Notes: generated by a model from the sequence alone, not told the origin. DNA of 64,000 bases from Phycisphaeraceae bacterium (GCA_019636655.1 JAHBXB010000002.1:818537-882536), one strand, 5' to 3'. Shown: positions 36,711 through 46,285, numbered from the stretch's first letter. Made by a program: numbers and translations.

Positions 36711-38449
36711 ACCAGGACGGCGCGCTGCCCCCACCACCGCCCCCTCCGCCCACCCCTCCCCGGGGCGTCCGCGCGCACGCGGCCGCGGCGCCGGTCGCGC
36801 GACGGCCGGCACGCGGCCTGCTCCCGCGTGGGCTGGTGGTCCTGATCCTGCTGCGCTACCGGTCCGTCATCCGGCGCATGGTCCGCGGCAGCGGCAAACG
36901 CCGCGGGTTCGCCATCCTCGGCCTGGTCATCATGGCCCTGGGGCTCATGCCGGCGCTGCTCACGCGGGCCCGGGGGCGACCGGCTGCTCCCCCGTTTGAT
37001 CCCGAGGCTCTCAGCCTCTGGCTCCCGCTGGCGCTGCTCGGGATGGTGGGCCTGCAGGTCATGGCCCGCAAGACGAGGAGCCCGTCCATATTCCAGCCCG
37101 CGGACCTCGACATGGTCGTGCCGGGCCCGTTCTCCCGGCGCCAACTGATCCTGTATCAACTGGCGTACCAGTCGGCGCCGCTCGTGCTGATGGGCTTCTG
37201 GTTCGGCCTGTTCATCCGCGGCCAGAGTTACCCATGCACGGTCGCCGGGGTTGCGCTTGCCGGCTACCTCATCATGCTGCTGGCCTGGATCATCGCGGCG
37301 GCGAGCGGGATCCTGCGGGCGCGCCTGCGGTGGCTCCTGCCTGTCGTCGCGATCTCGGCGGTGGCGTTTGTTGTCTTTGCCGCGCGGATCGCCCCCTCTC
37401 CGAGCACCGCCGACTCGGCGCAGTGGATCGCCTGGCTCACCGAGATCCGACGGTGGCCGGTCGTCGAGGGGCTGCTGCTGCCGCTGCGTCCCTACGTGCA
37501 GGTCCTTACCGCGCCGTCGCTGGCGGAGGCATCGATCGACCTGATCAGCGCGGTGCTGATCAGCGCGGCCCTGACCGTGCTCCTGGTCGCCCTGGACCGC
37601 GGCGAGGTCGAGGCCCTGGTGCTGGAGGCCCAGCGCCAACTGGAACACGCCGATCGCGTCAAGCGCGGGGCGCTCCCGGCGGGCGAGGTGGCGGCGAAGC
37701 GGCGCCTGGGCATGTTCCCTCGCCTCGGCGGGGCGGGGCCCATGGCGTGGAGGCAGTTGACGGGTGTCTACCGCGCCGGTCCGTCGTGGGTCTTCGCGCT
37801 GACGCCCGTGGTCATCATCGTCGGCGTCGCGGCGCTCTGGCGGATGATGGACCACGTCGACGCCCTGGTCGCGATGGCGATTGCCGGGTTCGCGTGCCCG
37901 CTGGCGCTGGCCATGATCTTCCGCTGCGACTTCCGCTCCGACCTTGACCACATGCCGCTGCTGAAGACCCTGCCGATGTCGCCCGCCGCGATCGTGGCGG
38001 GCCAACTGGCGGCTCCGATCATTCTCATCGCGGGCATCATGCTCTGCGTCATGGGCGGCTTGGCGCTGGGCGCGGGGCGGCCGTGGCTGCTGCCGGCGGG
38101 CCTGGGTATCGGCGTGGGCTGCCTGCCGGTCACCGTGGCGATGGTGGCGATCGACAACACTGTCTTCCTGATCGCACCGACGCGGGCCTACCGGCAGGCG
38201 GCGCCGGCGGGATTCGATCCGACCCTGGTCGGCCGGCAGGTGGTGCTGTCGCTGGTCCGAGCGGCGTTCCTGATCGGGACGGGGCTGCTGGTGGGCGCTC
38301 CGGTGGCGGTGGTCCTCGTGCTGGGCGGGCCGCTGCCGGTGGCCATCGGCCTTGGCTGGTGCGCGCTGACCTTCGCCGCGGCGGCGATGCTCGTGGCGTG
38401 CACGTGGGCGTACAAAGCGTTCGATGTCACGGAGGACCTCCCCGCCTGA
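36707..38449 (+). CDS. ABC exporter permease
   Basis: 580 residues. A Pro-rich soluble N-terminus (residues 1-30), then about 12 membrane helices in two blocks with a soluble stretch (LVALDRGEVEALVLEAQRQLEHADRVKRG) between them, the plan of putative ABC-exporter permeases. The GTG start at 36707 overlaps the ATPase stop. No substrate-binding protein is nearby, so export is more likely than import. Confidence 0.8.
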   Translation: MNQDGALPPPPPPPPTPPRGVRAHAAAAPVARRPARGLLPRGLVVLILLRYRSVIRRMVRGSGKRRGFAILGLVIMALGLMPALLTRARGRPAAPPFDPEALSLWLPLALLGMVGLQVMARKTRSPSIFQPADLDMVVPGPFSRRQLILYQLAYQSAPLVLMGFWFGLFIRGQSYPCTVAGVALAGYLIMLLAWIIAAASGILRARLRWLLPVVAISAVAFVVFAARIAPSPSTADSAQWIAWLTEIRRWPVVEGLLLPLRPYVQVLTAPSLAEASIDLISAVLISAALTVLLVALDRGEVEALVLEAQRQLEHADRVKRGALPAGEVAAKRRLGMFPRLGGAGPMAWRQLTGVYRAGPSWVFALTPVVIIVGVAALWRMMDHVDALVAMAIAGFACPLALAMIFRCDFRSDLDHMPLLKTLPMSPAAIVAGQLAAPIILIAGIMLCVMGGLALGAGRPWLLPAGLGIGVGCLPVTVAMVAIDNTVFLIAPTRAYRQAAPAGFDPTLVGRQVVLSLVRAAFLIGTGLLVGAPVAVVLVLGGPLPVAIGLGWCALTFAAAAMLVACTWAYKAFDVTEDLPA

Positions 38450-38538
38450 CCGCGGGGCCACCTCACCCACTCAATACTACTTCCCCTTCCCTCGTCGTCT
38501 TTCTCGGCCAACTCCCGGCGGGAGCGTCGCCGCGGCGG

Positions 38539-38799
38539 TTACTTTTTGTAGTAGTCGAGGTTCAACTGGATGTACTTGTTCCACTCCCCCGGCAGGTCCT
38601 CCTGGGGGAAGATCGCCTTGACGGGGCACTCATCGACGCACAAGCCGCAATCGATGCAGGTGTCGGGGTCGATGAAGAGTTGGTCGGCGGTCTCGAACTG
38701 CTGTTCGTTCTTGGTCGGGTGGATGCAGTCGACAGGGCAGACCTCGACGCAGGAGGTGTCCTTGGTGCCGATGCAGGGCTCGGCGATGATGTGGGGCAT
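38539..38799 (-). CDS. Ferredoxin, 7Fe/8Fe dicluster type
   Basis: 86 residues. The Cys pattern C9-x7-C17-x3-C21-P-x2-C25, then C48-x2-C51-x2-C54-x3-C58-P, is that of small bacterial 7Fe ferredoxins, with one 3Fe-4S and one 4Fe-4S cluster. The C-terminal PGEWNKYIQLNLDYY segment is also characteristic. It is a cytosolic electron carrier; the partner is not evident. It converges on the ABC permease gene. There is no long U-run terminator between them. Confidence 0.93.
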   Translation of the reverse strand: MPHIIAEPCIGTKDTSCVEVCPVDCIHPTKNEQQFETADQLFIDPDTCIDCGLCVDECPVKAIFPQEDLPGEWNKYIQLNLDYYKK

Positions 38800-38925
38800 G
38801 GTTCGTCCCTGAAAAAACGTGCGTGAAGGCGATGATAGCCGCCCACCCCGGACGCCTGTCGACCGCCGGGATTCGGGGGCTGGGGACGCCGGCCGGCAGG
38901 GACCTGCCAGCGGCCGCTCCCCGAC

Positions 38926-41496
38926 CTAGCACCCCCCCTGCAGGGCGGCCAGCCACGCCTGCACGAACGCGGCGATGTCCACGGGAGTGACCACGCGATC
39001 GGCGTTGAAATCGGCGTCCAGCGTTCCGGTCGAAAGCGACGCCATGAAGAGTTGGATGAACACGGCGATGTCGGCCGGGTTGACCTCTCCCGAAGCGTCG
39101 ATGTCCGCCGGGCACGCTGGGCAGCCGGTGAGCACTCCGAACGACCGGGCCGGGACCCCGCCCGTCGATATGAACGAGCCGCCGAGCATGAGGCGTGCGG
39201 GTCCGCGGGACGAGGGAGGAGCGGAGACGATGGCGTTCACCACAGGCGCACCCGAGCCGAAGCCGACAAGCGTGGGGGTCGCCCCAGGGAGGGCGGACCA
39301 ACTGGTTCCGTCGAACGCGGCGACACCGGCGAGCGGAAGAGCCCCGACCGAGGGGAACTCGCCTCCGACGATCAACTGCGGCCTCGCTGGGCCTGCCGGA
39401 CCGTCGGCATCGTGTACGCGGAGCGTGAACACCTTGCCCGACGGGAAGTCGGGGAACGGCCACTCCCACTGGGATCCATTCCACCTCGCGATGTTGCGCG
39501 CGTCGGACCCCGGTACCTCGAAATCGCCCGCAGCGTAGAGCCTGGGCGGGTTGGCGCCGGCGGGGCCATCATCATCGAATACCGCCAGCGAGTAGACCAG
39601 CGGCGACGTGATCTCGGCCCCCGGAGGCAGCCCGCCCATGGGCTCCCAGGACGCTCCATTCCAGGCGGCGACGTTCGCGACCTCGACCGCTCCGGAGTGA
39701 TCAAAGCGGCCCGCCGCGATCAAGCGGGCGGGCGAGCCGCTGCCATCATCAAACATGGTTACGGCGCGGACCAATCCGTATGGAAGTGTGCTTGAGAACC
39801 CGGCGCCGAGCGGGAGCCAGTTGGTGCCGTCGAAGACACCGATGCGGGAGAGGGGGACCGATCCCGCGGCGGAGAAGTACCCGCCCGCGACGAGCACGGG
39901 AGCGGAGAAGCCGGGTGGGGTGAGTCGCTCGATGACCCACACGTAGTTGTTGACTCTGCCTGCACCGACCCTCAGCCATTGCGCCCCGTCGAATCGGATC
40001 GCCTTTTCAAAGTCCTGCCCCATCACCAGCTCAATAAACGCTCCTCCAACTACTACCTGCGGCTGTGACTCGCCCGGAAACGTGTACCAGGATTGGGCCA
40101 ACACTGACGCCAAATTGCCGAGCGCCGGCAGGAACTTCCACCCGTGCGGTCCCAGGCGAACGACAAGCGGAACCGTGGCTAGGTCCCGCTCTAGGGCGGC
40201 GTATAGTGATTCATCCTCGGCGAGCGTCAGACACCGAATGCTCTTGGGAATGCCGTGGTCCAACGCCACCCATTGGTCGCCGCGCCGCACGGCAACATTC
40301 CCTGTGATCGAGTCGTCGACATAGTTGAAGCGACCTGCCGCAAGGATGGCAGGGGCCTCAGACTCATCGATCGTCGCGAGTACTGACACGGATGCGGAAG
40401 TGATGCCCCCCGGAGGAACGCCCCAGGGGACTCCAATCGCGGAGGCAGCCCACGCGGATCCCGTCCATTTGGCCAGGCAAACGTTCCCGATTCCTGTGAC
40501 TGAGCTCGTAGAGCACCCAACATAGAGACTGGGGCCATCGCGGTCCTCGATCGTCGCGAGTACCACGGCGGAGCCCGAAGTGTTCGAAAAGCCGGGGCCG
40601 ATGCTTGACCACGCGGCGCCATCCCATCGCGCCACGGTGCCACTGGGCGTGGAAGTTGGCGCGACAAACAGCCGCGGCGGGTTGGGCCCTGCACCATCCT
40701 CATCGAAGACCGCCATCGAGGTGATGCTCCCCGAGAGCGTGCTCCCGCCGATGAGGCGGCTCCATGCGCCGTTCTCCAGCCGATAGACCCCTGCACTCCC
40801 GCCTGCAAAGAGCGCCGGAGACTCTGGGCCCGGGCCGTCAAGATCGAGCACCTTCAGGCACGTAATCGTGCCCGAGAAATTTGCGCCAGACCACGCGACG
40901 CCGTTGAACTTGGCAATTGTGCCGAGCGGCCCATCGGCGGACGTGATCGGGGAGAAGCTACTGCCGGACATGTAGAGCTGCGGCCCCCCGCCCAAGCCGT
41001 CGTCGAAGACAGCCGCGCCCTGACTTCCGCCGCTGATGTCGACACCATTCGGCAGTTCCCAGGTATTCGAGGCAGGGTCAAGGCGACGGACTGAAGAACT
41101 GATACTGATGCCATCTTGCTGAAAGGAGCCCACCGCGTACAGCCGCGGGTATGGCGCCGAGCCGTCGTCGAACAGAACGAGATGCCTCACGGAGATCGGA
41201 TACACCGCCCCCTGGCCCGGGAGCGGACCAACACGTTGCCATGACGAACCCGTCCACTTCGCAGCACCGGGCGAATCCACACCCCCTGCCTGGGTGAACT
41301 GCCCGCCAATATATAGCGCCGGCTGGTTCGGCCCGGGTCCATCATCGTCGTACATGACGGCGGACAAGATCAAGGATGTCCCGGTCCCGGGCGGCGCGAA
41401 GTCGCTGCTCCACGACGGGTCGCAGGGCTGGGCGAGAGCACCCCACGCGCAGGCCGTCGCCAACAACCCTGCCGCGACTGCACGTGCGATACCCAT
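38926..41496 (-). CDS. Large secreted repeat protein with dockerin-like C-terminus
   Basis: 856 residues. Signal peptide (MGIARAVAAGLLATACAWGALAQ), then about a dozen repeats of roughly 50-65 residues with the pattern D-G-x-G-P...P-x-L-Y-x-G-G-x-F, then VAxWDGxxWxxxG, a beta-strand rhythm suggesting a propeller. The C-terminal 60 residues hold two dockerin-like units, PADIDASGEVNPADIAVFIQ and DADFNADRVVTPVDIAAFVQ, between Cys pairs. Function is unknown; an extracellular structural or adhesive protein is likely. GC and third-position bias are slightly lower in its middle than in its neighbours. Confidence 0.75.
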   Translation of the reverse strand: MGIARAVAAGLLATACAWGALAQPCDPSWSSDFAPPGTGTSLILSAVMYDDDGPGPNQPALYIGGQFTQAGGVDSPGAAKWTGSSWQRVGPLPGQGAVYPISVRHLVLFDDGSAPYPRLYAVGSFQQDGISISSSVRRLDPASNTWELPNGVDISGGSQGAAVFDDGLGGGPQLYMSGSSFSPITSADGPLGTIAKFNGVAWSGANFSGTITCLKVLDLDGPGPESPALFAGGSAGVYRLENGAWSRLIGGSTLSGSITSMAVFDEDGAGPNPPRLFVAPTSTPSGTVARWDGAAWSSIGPGFSNTSGSAVVLATIEDRDGPSLYVGCSTSSVTGIGNVCLAKWTGSAWAASAIGVPWGVPPGGITSASVSVLATIDESEAPAILAAGRFNYVDDSITGNVAVRRGDQWVALDHGIPKSIRCLTLAEDESLYAALERDLATVPLVVRLGPHGWKFLPALGNLASVLAQSWYTFPGESQPQVVVGGAFIELVMGQDFEKAIRFDGAQWLRVGAGRVNNYVWVIERLTPPGFSAPVLVAGGYFSAAGSVPLSRIGVFDGTNWLPLGAGFSSTLPYGLVRAVTMFDDGSGSPARLIAAGRFDHSGAVEVANVAAWNGASWEPMGGLPPGAEITSPLVYSLAVFDDDGPAGANPPRLYAAGDFEVPGSDARNIARWNGSQWEWPFPDFPSGKVFTLRVHDADGPAGPARPQLIVGGEFPSVGALPLAGVAAFDGTSWSALPGATPTLVGFGSGAPVVNAIVSAPPSSRGPARLMLGGSFISTGGVPARSFGVLTGCPACPADIDASGEVNPADIAVFIQLFMASLSTGTLDADFNADRVVTPVDIAAFVQAWLAALQGGC

Positions 41497-41527
41497 ACGT
41501 CTTCCTGTTGTGAGATTACCCCGGTGT

Positions 41528-41557
41528 ATTGTCGCACGACCATCGCCCGGCTGTCAA
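41528..41557 (-). promoter_or_regulatory. Promoter of the secreted repeat protein
   Basis: Minus strand: TTGACA (41552-41557), 18-nt spacer, GACAAT (41528-41533), about 30 nt before the ATG at 41496, which itself has AGGAAG upstream. This is one of the better sigma-70-like matches in the window. Confidence 0.55.
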
Positions 41558-41717
41558 GCCCTTTGTGCGATATGCGTACGGGTCCGCTTCGTTACAAGGC
41601 CATCATCTGTCAGGCGCACCCCGCCGGGAGTCCACCCGCCCGACGTGTGACGACCAGGAGCAGAGAGGAAGCGTCCTGAGTTCGCGCCTGACCGCGTCCA
41701 CAGCAGGACCGGCAACG

Positions 41718-42143
41718 TCACGCGATCAGCCGGAGGCACGCGGGGTAGCGGTAGATCTCGCCGCGGTTGGCCGCGAAGGCGGCGAGGATCGGGCCGACGA
41801 TGGTCAGCACGAAGGTGGCGCCGATCACCAGGAAGCCCAGGCCGCAGACGGCGACCAGCAAAAGCCCCACCAGGTAGTAAATGATGATCGAGATATTGAA
41901 GTTGATCGCTTCCTTGCCGTGGTCGCTGATGTAGAGGGATTCGTTGCGCTTGATGAGCCAGAGCACCAGCGGGGCGACGAGGGGGACGCCGATGGCGAAC
42001 ATCAGGAAGGTGGAGAGGTGGACGAACGTGGCGTAGGTCCGCTGGTCCGCCGTGGCGCCTTCATCGATCACGCGGCGGCGGGGCGGGGGGGCGTTGGTGG
42101 TGAAGAATTCGTCCATGGAGATTCCGGCCTGGTGCACGCGCAT
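41718..42143 (-). CDS. DUF4870-type membrane protein
   Basis: 141 residues with three to four hydrophobic helices. The motif ATFVHLSTFLMFAIGVPLVAPLVLWLIKRNESLYISDHGKEAINFNISI is diagnostic of the Tic20-like DUF4870 family; its function is unproven. The ATG at 42143 has GGGAGG upstream; ATG 42170 lacks one. It is last of a minus-strand group of small membrane proteins. Confidence 0.8.
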   Translation of the reverse strand: MRVHQAGISMDEFFTTNAPPPRRRVIDEGATADQRTYATFVHLSTFLMFAIGVPLVAPLVLWLIKRNESLYISDHGKEAINFNISIIIYYLVGLLLVAVCGLGFLVIGATFVLTIVGPILAAFAANRGEIYRYPACLRLIA

Positions 42144-42249
42144 GGTCGCCTCCCAGACGTGATTGGGCAAGCGGGGGGCGGAGTTTCGCGCGAGGGGGGA
42201 GCGAGGGGCGGCGGGTGCTGAATCGGGGCGCCGCGAGCTCCTGTTTCTT

Positions 42250-42573
42250 TCAGTCCAGGGCGCGGGTCGACCGCTCGCCCCCGTTTCGGGCGTCTCGGCG
42301 CGGCCGGGACAGCCACATCACGATCCGGCGTTCCAGCACACAAATGACCGTGGCGCCGGCAAGGAAACTGGCGAAGAACACCAGGATGAGGCGTGCCAAG
42401 TTGAACCCGAAAAACGACTCCCAACTCTGTTCAAGCAGCCGCCCGGACACCGTCAGGGCGATCAATGGAAACGACGCCCCGACCAGGAACACCATGAAGA
42501 GCACCAGCGCCGACAGCCGCAGGATGCACCGCAGCCGGTACCGCTCAAGCGCGATGGCGGCATTGGGGGTCAT
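42250..42573 (-). CDS. Small two-helix membrane protein
   Basis: 107 residues with two membrane segments (SALVLFMVFLVGASFPLIALTV and LARLILVFFASFLAGATVICVL) and a basic tail. Its opening RYRLRCILRLSALVLFMVFLVGAS closely parallels RYRMRRNIRFAALALFMVFLIGTS in the next gene, so the two are paralogues, but it lacks the zinc ribbon. It overlaps that gene by 4 nt (ATGA). Function unknown. Confidence 0.65.
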   Translation of the reverse strand: MTPNAAIALERYRLRCILRLSALVLFMVFLVGASFPLIALTVSGRLLEQSWESFFGFNLARLILVFFASFLAGATVICVLERRIVMWLSRPRRDARNGGERSTRALD

Positions 42574-42977
42574 GCCGCGGCTCCCGAATCACCCACTCCG
42601 CTTTTTTCCGGGCCGCCAAGCAACTCCGCCGCGAGCTCCAAGCCGCACTCTGGACACCGCGTCGTCGTGAGTTCCCGGAGGTGGTAGCCGCACTGCGGGC
42701 ACAGGTTCTCCGGGAGCGGCAGGAGCCAGACGACGAGCCTTCGCTGCATGACGCACAGGAATGCCGCCCCCACCAGGAAGTTGCCCGGCACGCTGGCCAC
42801 CTGGCGGAGAATCTCCAGCAGGCGCATCCCATCGAACACCCTGCCCGTGATGAGGAGATCCATCAACGGCGCCGAAGTGCCGATCAGGAACACCATGAAG
42901 AGCGCAAGCGCCGCGAAGCGGATGTTCCGCCTCATCCTGTAGCGCTTGCGAACGATCGAGCCCGTATCGAGGATCAT
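42570..42977 (-). CDS. Membrane protein with C-terminal zinc ribbon
   Basis: 135 residues: two membrane helices, then CPQCGYHLREL...CPECG, the four-Cys zinc ribbon seen on many small planctomycete membrane proteins. It is the upstream member of the coupled paralogue pair; only this copy keeps the ribbon. There is no known function. It lies 3 nt downstream of the stop of the kinase-like gene's neighbour region and is read in the same direction. Confidence 0.68.
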   Translation of the reverse strand: MILDTGSIVRKRYRMRRNIRFAALALFMVFLIGTSAPLMDLLITGRVFDGMRLLEILRQVASVPGNFLVGAAFLCVMQRRLVVWLLPLPENLCPQCGYHLRELTTTRCPECGLELAAELLGGPEKSGVGDSGAAA

Positions 42978-42980
42978 GGG

Positions 42981-44123
42981 TCAGTGCCCGAACAGGTTCT
43001 TCTGCCCGAACATCCCCTGCGCCTCGAAGTACGCCAGCGCCTCGGGCACCGAGCTGAAGATCTTCGTCGCCGTCTCCGTAATGAAGGGCGACGGGGACTT
43101 CTTCGGCTTCCAGACGATGTAGACCTCTTTGGTGTGCTCGAAGGCGTGCTGCAGTTCCCGCTCCACGCCCGACGACAGCCCGGGCACGCCGCCGGGGAGT
43201 TCCGGGATCAGGCTCACGATCATGTCGGACTGATCGATGAGTTTGAAGTCCCGCATGTAGATCTGGCCGTCGATGTCCCCCGCGATGTCCAGCACCTCGC
43301 GCACCCGCACCCGGATCGCCCCCATCCCCCCACCACCCCCCGCACCCGTCATCGCGCCGCCGAATGAGTGCGGGGCAACCTCCAGGAACTCTTTTCCCTC
43401 GCGCGCCGCCGCGATCGCCCGCTCCAGCAGCAGTTTCTCGTCGACATCGCCGGGATCGAAGGTGATGAAGTGCCCCGCCAGCGCGGCGCGGAACTCGTCG
43501 ATCTCCGCCAGCACATCGGGCATGTCAACCACGTGCGACATGGGGAACGACGGGTACACCTTCTTCATGTCCGGCCGGCACACCAGCCGGAAGAGCGTCT
43601 GGCGCGTGTCCGTATGCCGCCCGCGGCTGAGGATGTAGAACCGCGATCCCGCCACCGCCTGCGACAGCAGCTCCGTCGCGAGGATCTCCTCCTCGCGCCA
43701 CACCATGCAGTCTTTCAGCGTCGCATCGATCTGGTGCTCCAGGTGCAGCCGATGGTGGACCACCTCGATGTTGTCGACCAGGCACACCAGGAGGTCCGGC
43801 TCCAGCGCTCGCACCTGGTCGAAATCGAAGGCCGAGAAGAGCCCGTGCCTCCAGCGGAAGGTCGCGTGCGTGTTCACCACCAGGTTCTTCTGGCCGCGGG
43901 TGCTGGAGATGACGTCCTTGAACGCCGCCCGGCGCAGCGAGGTCAGTCGGGACAGCGGCAGGTCGAGGATCTTCCCGGGCCGGATGTCCCGCGCCTCGGC
44001 GTACATCAGGTCACCGATGTGGTGCACCTCCAGGGACTCCCCCTGGTCGCCCGCAAAGGCCTGGACGCCCTGCAGGTACGGCTTCTTGTCCATCCCGACC
44101 TGGCCTGTGACGATCGCTCGCAT
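42981..44123 (-). CDS. Nucleotide-kinase-like protein with deoxyribosyltransferase-like C-terminus
   Basis: 380 residues. The N-terminus ([15 protein letters not shown]) resembles a P-loop but has KKPY where kinases have GK[T/S], followed by an adenylate-kinase-like core ([30 protein letters not shown]). The last 90 residues ([42 protein letters not shown]) resemble nucleoside 2-deoxyribosyltransferases: acidic strand, Glu in a GxxxE-like helix, then a beta strand. A Gly-rich linker separates the two. It may act in nucleotide salvage; both activities are inferred from fold-level similarity. It is divergent from sucD. Confidence 0.55.
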   Translation of the reverse strand: MRAIVTGQVGMDKKPYLQGVQAFAGDQGESLEVHHIGDLMYAEARDIRPGKILDLPLSRLTSLRRAAFKDVISSTRGQKNLVVNTHATFRWRHGLFSAFDFDQVRALEPDLLVCLVDNIEVVHHRLHLEHQIDATLKDCMVWREEEILATELLSQAVAGSRFYILSRGRHTDTRQTLFRLVCRPDMKKVYPSFPMSHVVDMPDVLAEIDEFRAALAGHFITFDPGDVDEKLLLERAIAAAREGKEFLEVAPHSFGGAMTGAGGGGGMGAIRVRVREVLDIAGDIDGQIYMRDFKLIDQSDMIVSLIPELPGGVPGLSSGVERELQHAFEHTKEVYIVWKPKKSPSPFITETATKIFSSVPEALAYFEAQGMFGQKNLFGH

Positions 44124-44203
44124 GGGACCACAGGGTAGGAGCCACCACTCCGCCGCCCCAGCCTGCTGTACCCGCCGCCCCGACGTCCGTACCCTTGGGC
44201 CCT

Positions 44204-45193
44204 ATGGCCATCCTCGTCAACGCCGACACCCGCGTCATCTGTCAGGGCATCACCGGTTCCTTCGGCGCCCAACACACCAGGGGCTGCCTGCACTACGGCA
44301 CCCGCCTGGTCGGCGGCGTCACCCCCGGCAAGGGGGGCACCAAGGACCCCAACGGCCTCCCCATCTTCGATACCGTCGAGCAGGCCGTGAAGGCCACCGG
44401 CGCCACCGCCACCATGATCTTCGTCCCCCCGGCCTTCGCGGGCGATGCCATCCTCGAGGCCGCCGCGGCGGACCTCACGCTGGTCTGCTGCATCACCGAG
44501 GGGGTCCCGGTGCAGGACATGATCCGCGTCCGCTCGATCCTCGATGAGATGAACATCACGGCCCCCGCCGGCGAGCAGACCATTCTCATCGGCCCCAACT
44601 GCCCCGGCATCATCACACCGGGCAAGAAGACCGGCTCCGGGGAATCCCCCGCGGATCCGTACACCTCCGCGACCAAGTCCGGCGGTGGCTGCAAGATCGG
44701 CATCATGCCCGGCTACATCCATACCCACATCTCGGAGAGCAAGTCCGGCAAGGCCGTCGGCATCGTCTCTCGCTCGGGCACCCTCACCTACGAGGCCGTC
44801 TGGCAGACCAGCCGCCTGGGCCTGGGGCAGTCCACCTGCGTCGGCATCGGCGGCGATCCGGTCCGCGGCGTCAACCACATCGATTGCCTCAAGCTCTTCG
44901 AGGCGGACCCCGACACGCACGGCATCCTCATGATCGGCGAGATCGGCGGCAGCGACGAGGAGGCCGCGGCGGAGTACATCCGCGCCCACGTCAAGAAGCC
45001 CGTCGCCGCCTTCATCGCGGGCCGCACCGCGCCCCCCGGCCGCCGCATGGGCCACGCCGGCGCCATCATCGAGAGCGGCGGCCAGGGCACCGCGGAGGGG
45101 AAGATCAAGGCCCTCGAGGCCGCGGGCGTCACCGTCGCCATGAGCCCCGCGGAAATGGGCGACGCCATGATGAAGGCCATGAAGCTCGCCTGA
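44204..45193 (+). CDS. sucD: Succinyl-CoA ligase alpha subunit
   Basis: TCA-cycle enzyme subunit that binds CoA and carries the phospho-His. 329 residues: CoA-binding [13 protein letters not shown] near the start, [43 protein letters not shown], and the active-site His in [18 protein letters not shown]. The ATG at 44204 is preferred to TTG 44195. The beta subunit sucC, usually next door, is not in the window, which is unusual. Confidence 0.96.
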   Translation: MAILVNADTRVICQGITGSFGAQHTRGCLHYGTRLVGGVTPGKGGTKDPNGLPIFDTVEQAVKATGATATMIFVPPAFAGDAILEAAAADLTLVCCITEGVPVQDMIRVRSILDEMNITAPAGEQTILIGPNCPGIITPGKKTGSGESPADPYTSATKSGGGCKIGIMPGYIHTHISESKSGKAVGIVSRSGTLTYEAVWQTSRLGLGQSTCVGIGGDPVRGVNHIDCLKLFEADPDTHGILMIGEIGGSDEEAAAEYIRAHVKKPVAAFIAGRTAPPGRRMGHAGAIIESGGQGTAEGKIKALEAAGVTVAMSPAEMGDAMMKAMKLA

Positions 45194-45227
45194 TCGCGGC
45201 ATGGCCGCGGCGGACGGCGGCGGCGAT

Positions 45228-45677
45228 TCACTGCCGAATCAGCTCCCGCACATCCGCGTACTCGAACACCTCTTCGGGCTTCTTCAAGCCCCGGCTCACC
45301 TGCCAGGTGCACCATTCGCGCCGCACCATCTCGTATTCGTCGTCCAGCGCGCGGGCGCGGATCACGAGGTTCTCCACCGTGATGCTCTGGTTGGTCCTGC
45401 CCGTTTCGTCGAACATGTCCAGCGAGCGACAGAGCGAATCGGCGTGCGCCGCGAGGATCTGCGCCCGGGCCCTGATGTCCGCCTTCTCCGCCTCCGGGAC
45501 CGGGGCGGCGTCCACGTCCACCTGAACCCAGTGCGCCAGGTGGCGAGAGACCCCGATGCTGCCCGCTACGGGCAGCGTCGCCATCAACGCCGCGGTCTCT
45601 TTCGATGACGACGTCTGGCACCCTGCCGAAGCGACCAGCACGCCACACACCAGAACGATCATGCACGCGGGGCGCAT
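45228..45677 (-). CDS. Putative lipoprotein
   Basis: 149 residues. Signal peptide with lipobox ASAGC (Cys about residue 20), then a soluble, mostly helical domain rich in charged residues. No recognisable domain. The ATG at 45677 has GGAGGG six nt upstream. It converges on sucD and lies upstream of no obvious operon partner. Confidence 0.68.
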   Translation of the reverse strand: MRPACMIVLVCGVLVASAGCQTSSSKETAALMATLPVAGSIGVSRHLAHWVQVDVDAAPVPEAEKADIRARAQILAAHADSLCRSLDMFDETGRTNQSITVENLVIRARALDDEYEMVRREWCTWQVSRGLKKPEEVFEYADVRELIRQ

Positions 45678-45731
45678 CGTCGACCCTCCGGGAGGCACCG
45701 CCACAGAATACCCCGCCGCGCCGCCCCTCCG

Positions 45732-46280
45732 TCAAGCCCCCGCCGGCGCAAAGAGCGTCGCCCCCGACCCTTCCAAATCCAGCAGGAACCGCTTGCGGTG
45801 CAGCCCGCCGGCGTACCCATGCAGCCCGCCCTGCGAATCGATCACCCGGTGGCACGGGACGACGACCGCGATCGGGTTGGCGCCGTTCGCCGCCCCCACC
45901 GCTCTCGATGCCCCCGCATCACCCAGCCGCCGCGCGATCGCGCCGTACGTCGTCGTCGCCCCGTGCGGAATCCGCAGCAACTCCCCCCACACCCGCCGCT
46001 GAAACGCCGTCCCCCGCGCCGCCAGCGGCACGGTGAACTCGACGCGTCCGCCGCGGAAGTACTCCTCCAGTTCCCCGGCCAGCGCATCGGTGATCGGCGT
46101 CGCCCGCCGCTCCACGGCAGCAGCCACCCCAGCGCCCGCGGCGATCCCCTCGATCGCCCGCTCCACCGGCCCGTCCACGAACCACGCGTGCGTCACGCCC
46201 GCATCCGTCGCCCCCAGCACCATCTCGCCGATGGGCGACTCGCACACACGCACCGCGATCTCGTTCACGGCTCCATTCAT
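45732..46280 (-). CDS. ogt: Methylated-DNA--protein-cysteine methyltransferase
   Basis: Suicide repair of O6-alkylguanine. 182 residues: N-terminal domain, then FTVPLAARGTAFQRRVWGEL, TTYGAIARRLG, and the active site PCHRVI preceded by NPIAVVV, followed by GGLHGYAGGLHRKRFLL. The ATG at 46280 has a full GGAGGTGATC Shine-Dalgarno five nt upstream, inside the end of the preceding gene. It is last of a three-gene minus-strand cluster. Confidence 0.94.
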   Translation of the reverse strand: MNGAVNEIAVRVCESPIGEMVLGATDAGVTHAWFVDGPVERAIEGIAAGAGVAAAVERRATPITDALAGELEEYFRGGRVEFTVPLAARGTAFQRRVWGELLRIPHGATTTYGAIARRLGDAGASRAVGAANGANPIAVVVPCHRVIDSQGGLHGYAGGLHRKRFLLDLEGSGATLFAPAGA

Positions 46281-46285
46281 CTCGA

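Noticed and set aside
36380-38470. 696-codon minus-strand open frame opposite the ABC genes
   Set aside because: Gln/Arg/His-rich with no recognisable fold, fully opposite a coupled ATPase-permease pair.
38512-38524. CTCCC/GGGAG hairpin between the ABC permease and the ferredoxin gene
   Set aside because: Five-base stem with no T-run on either strand, too weak to call a terminator.
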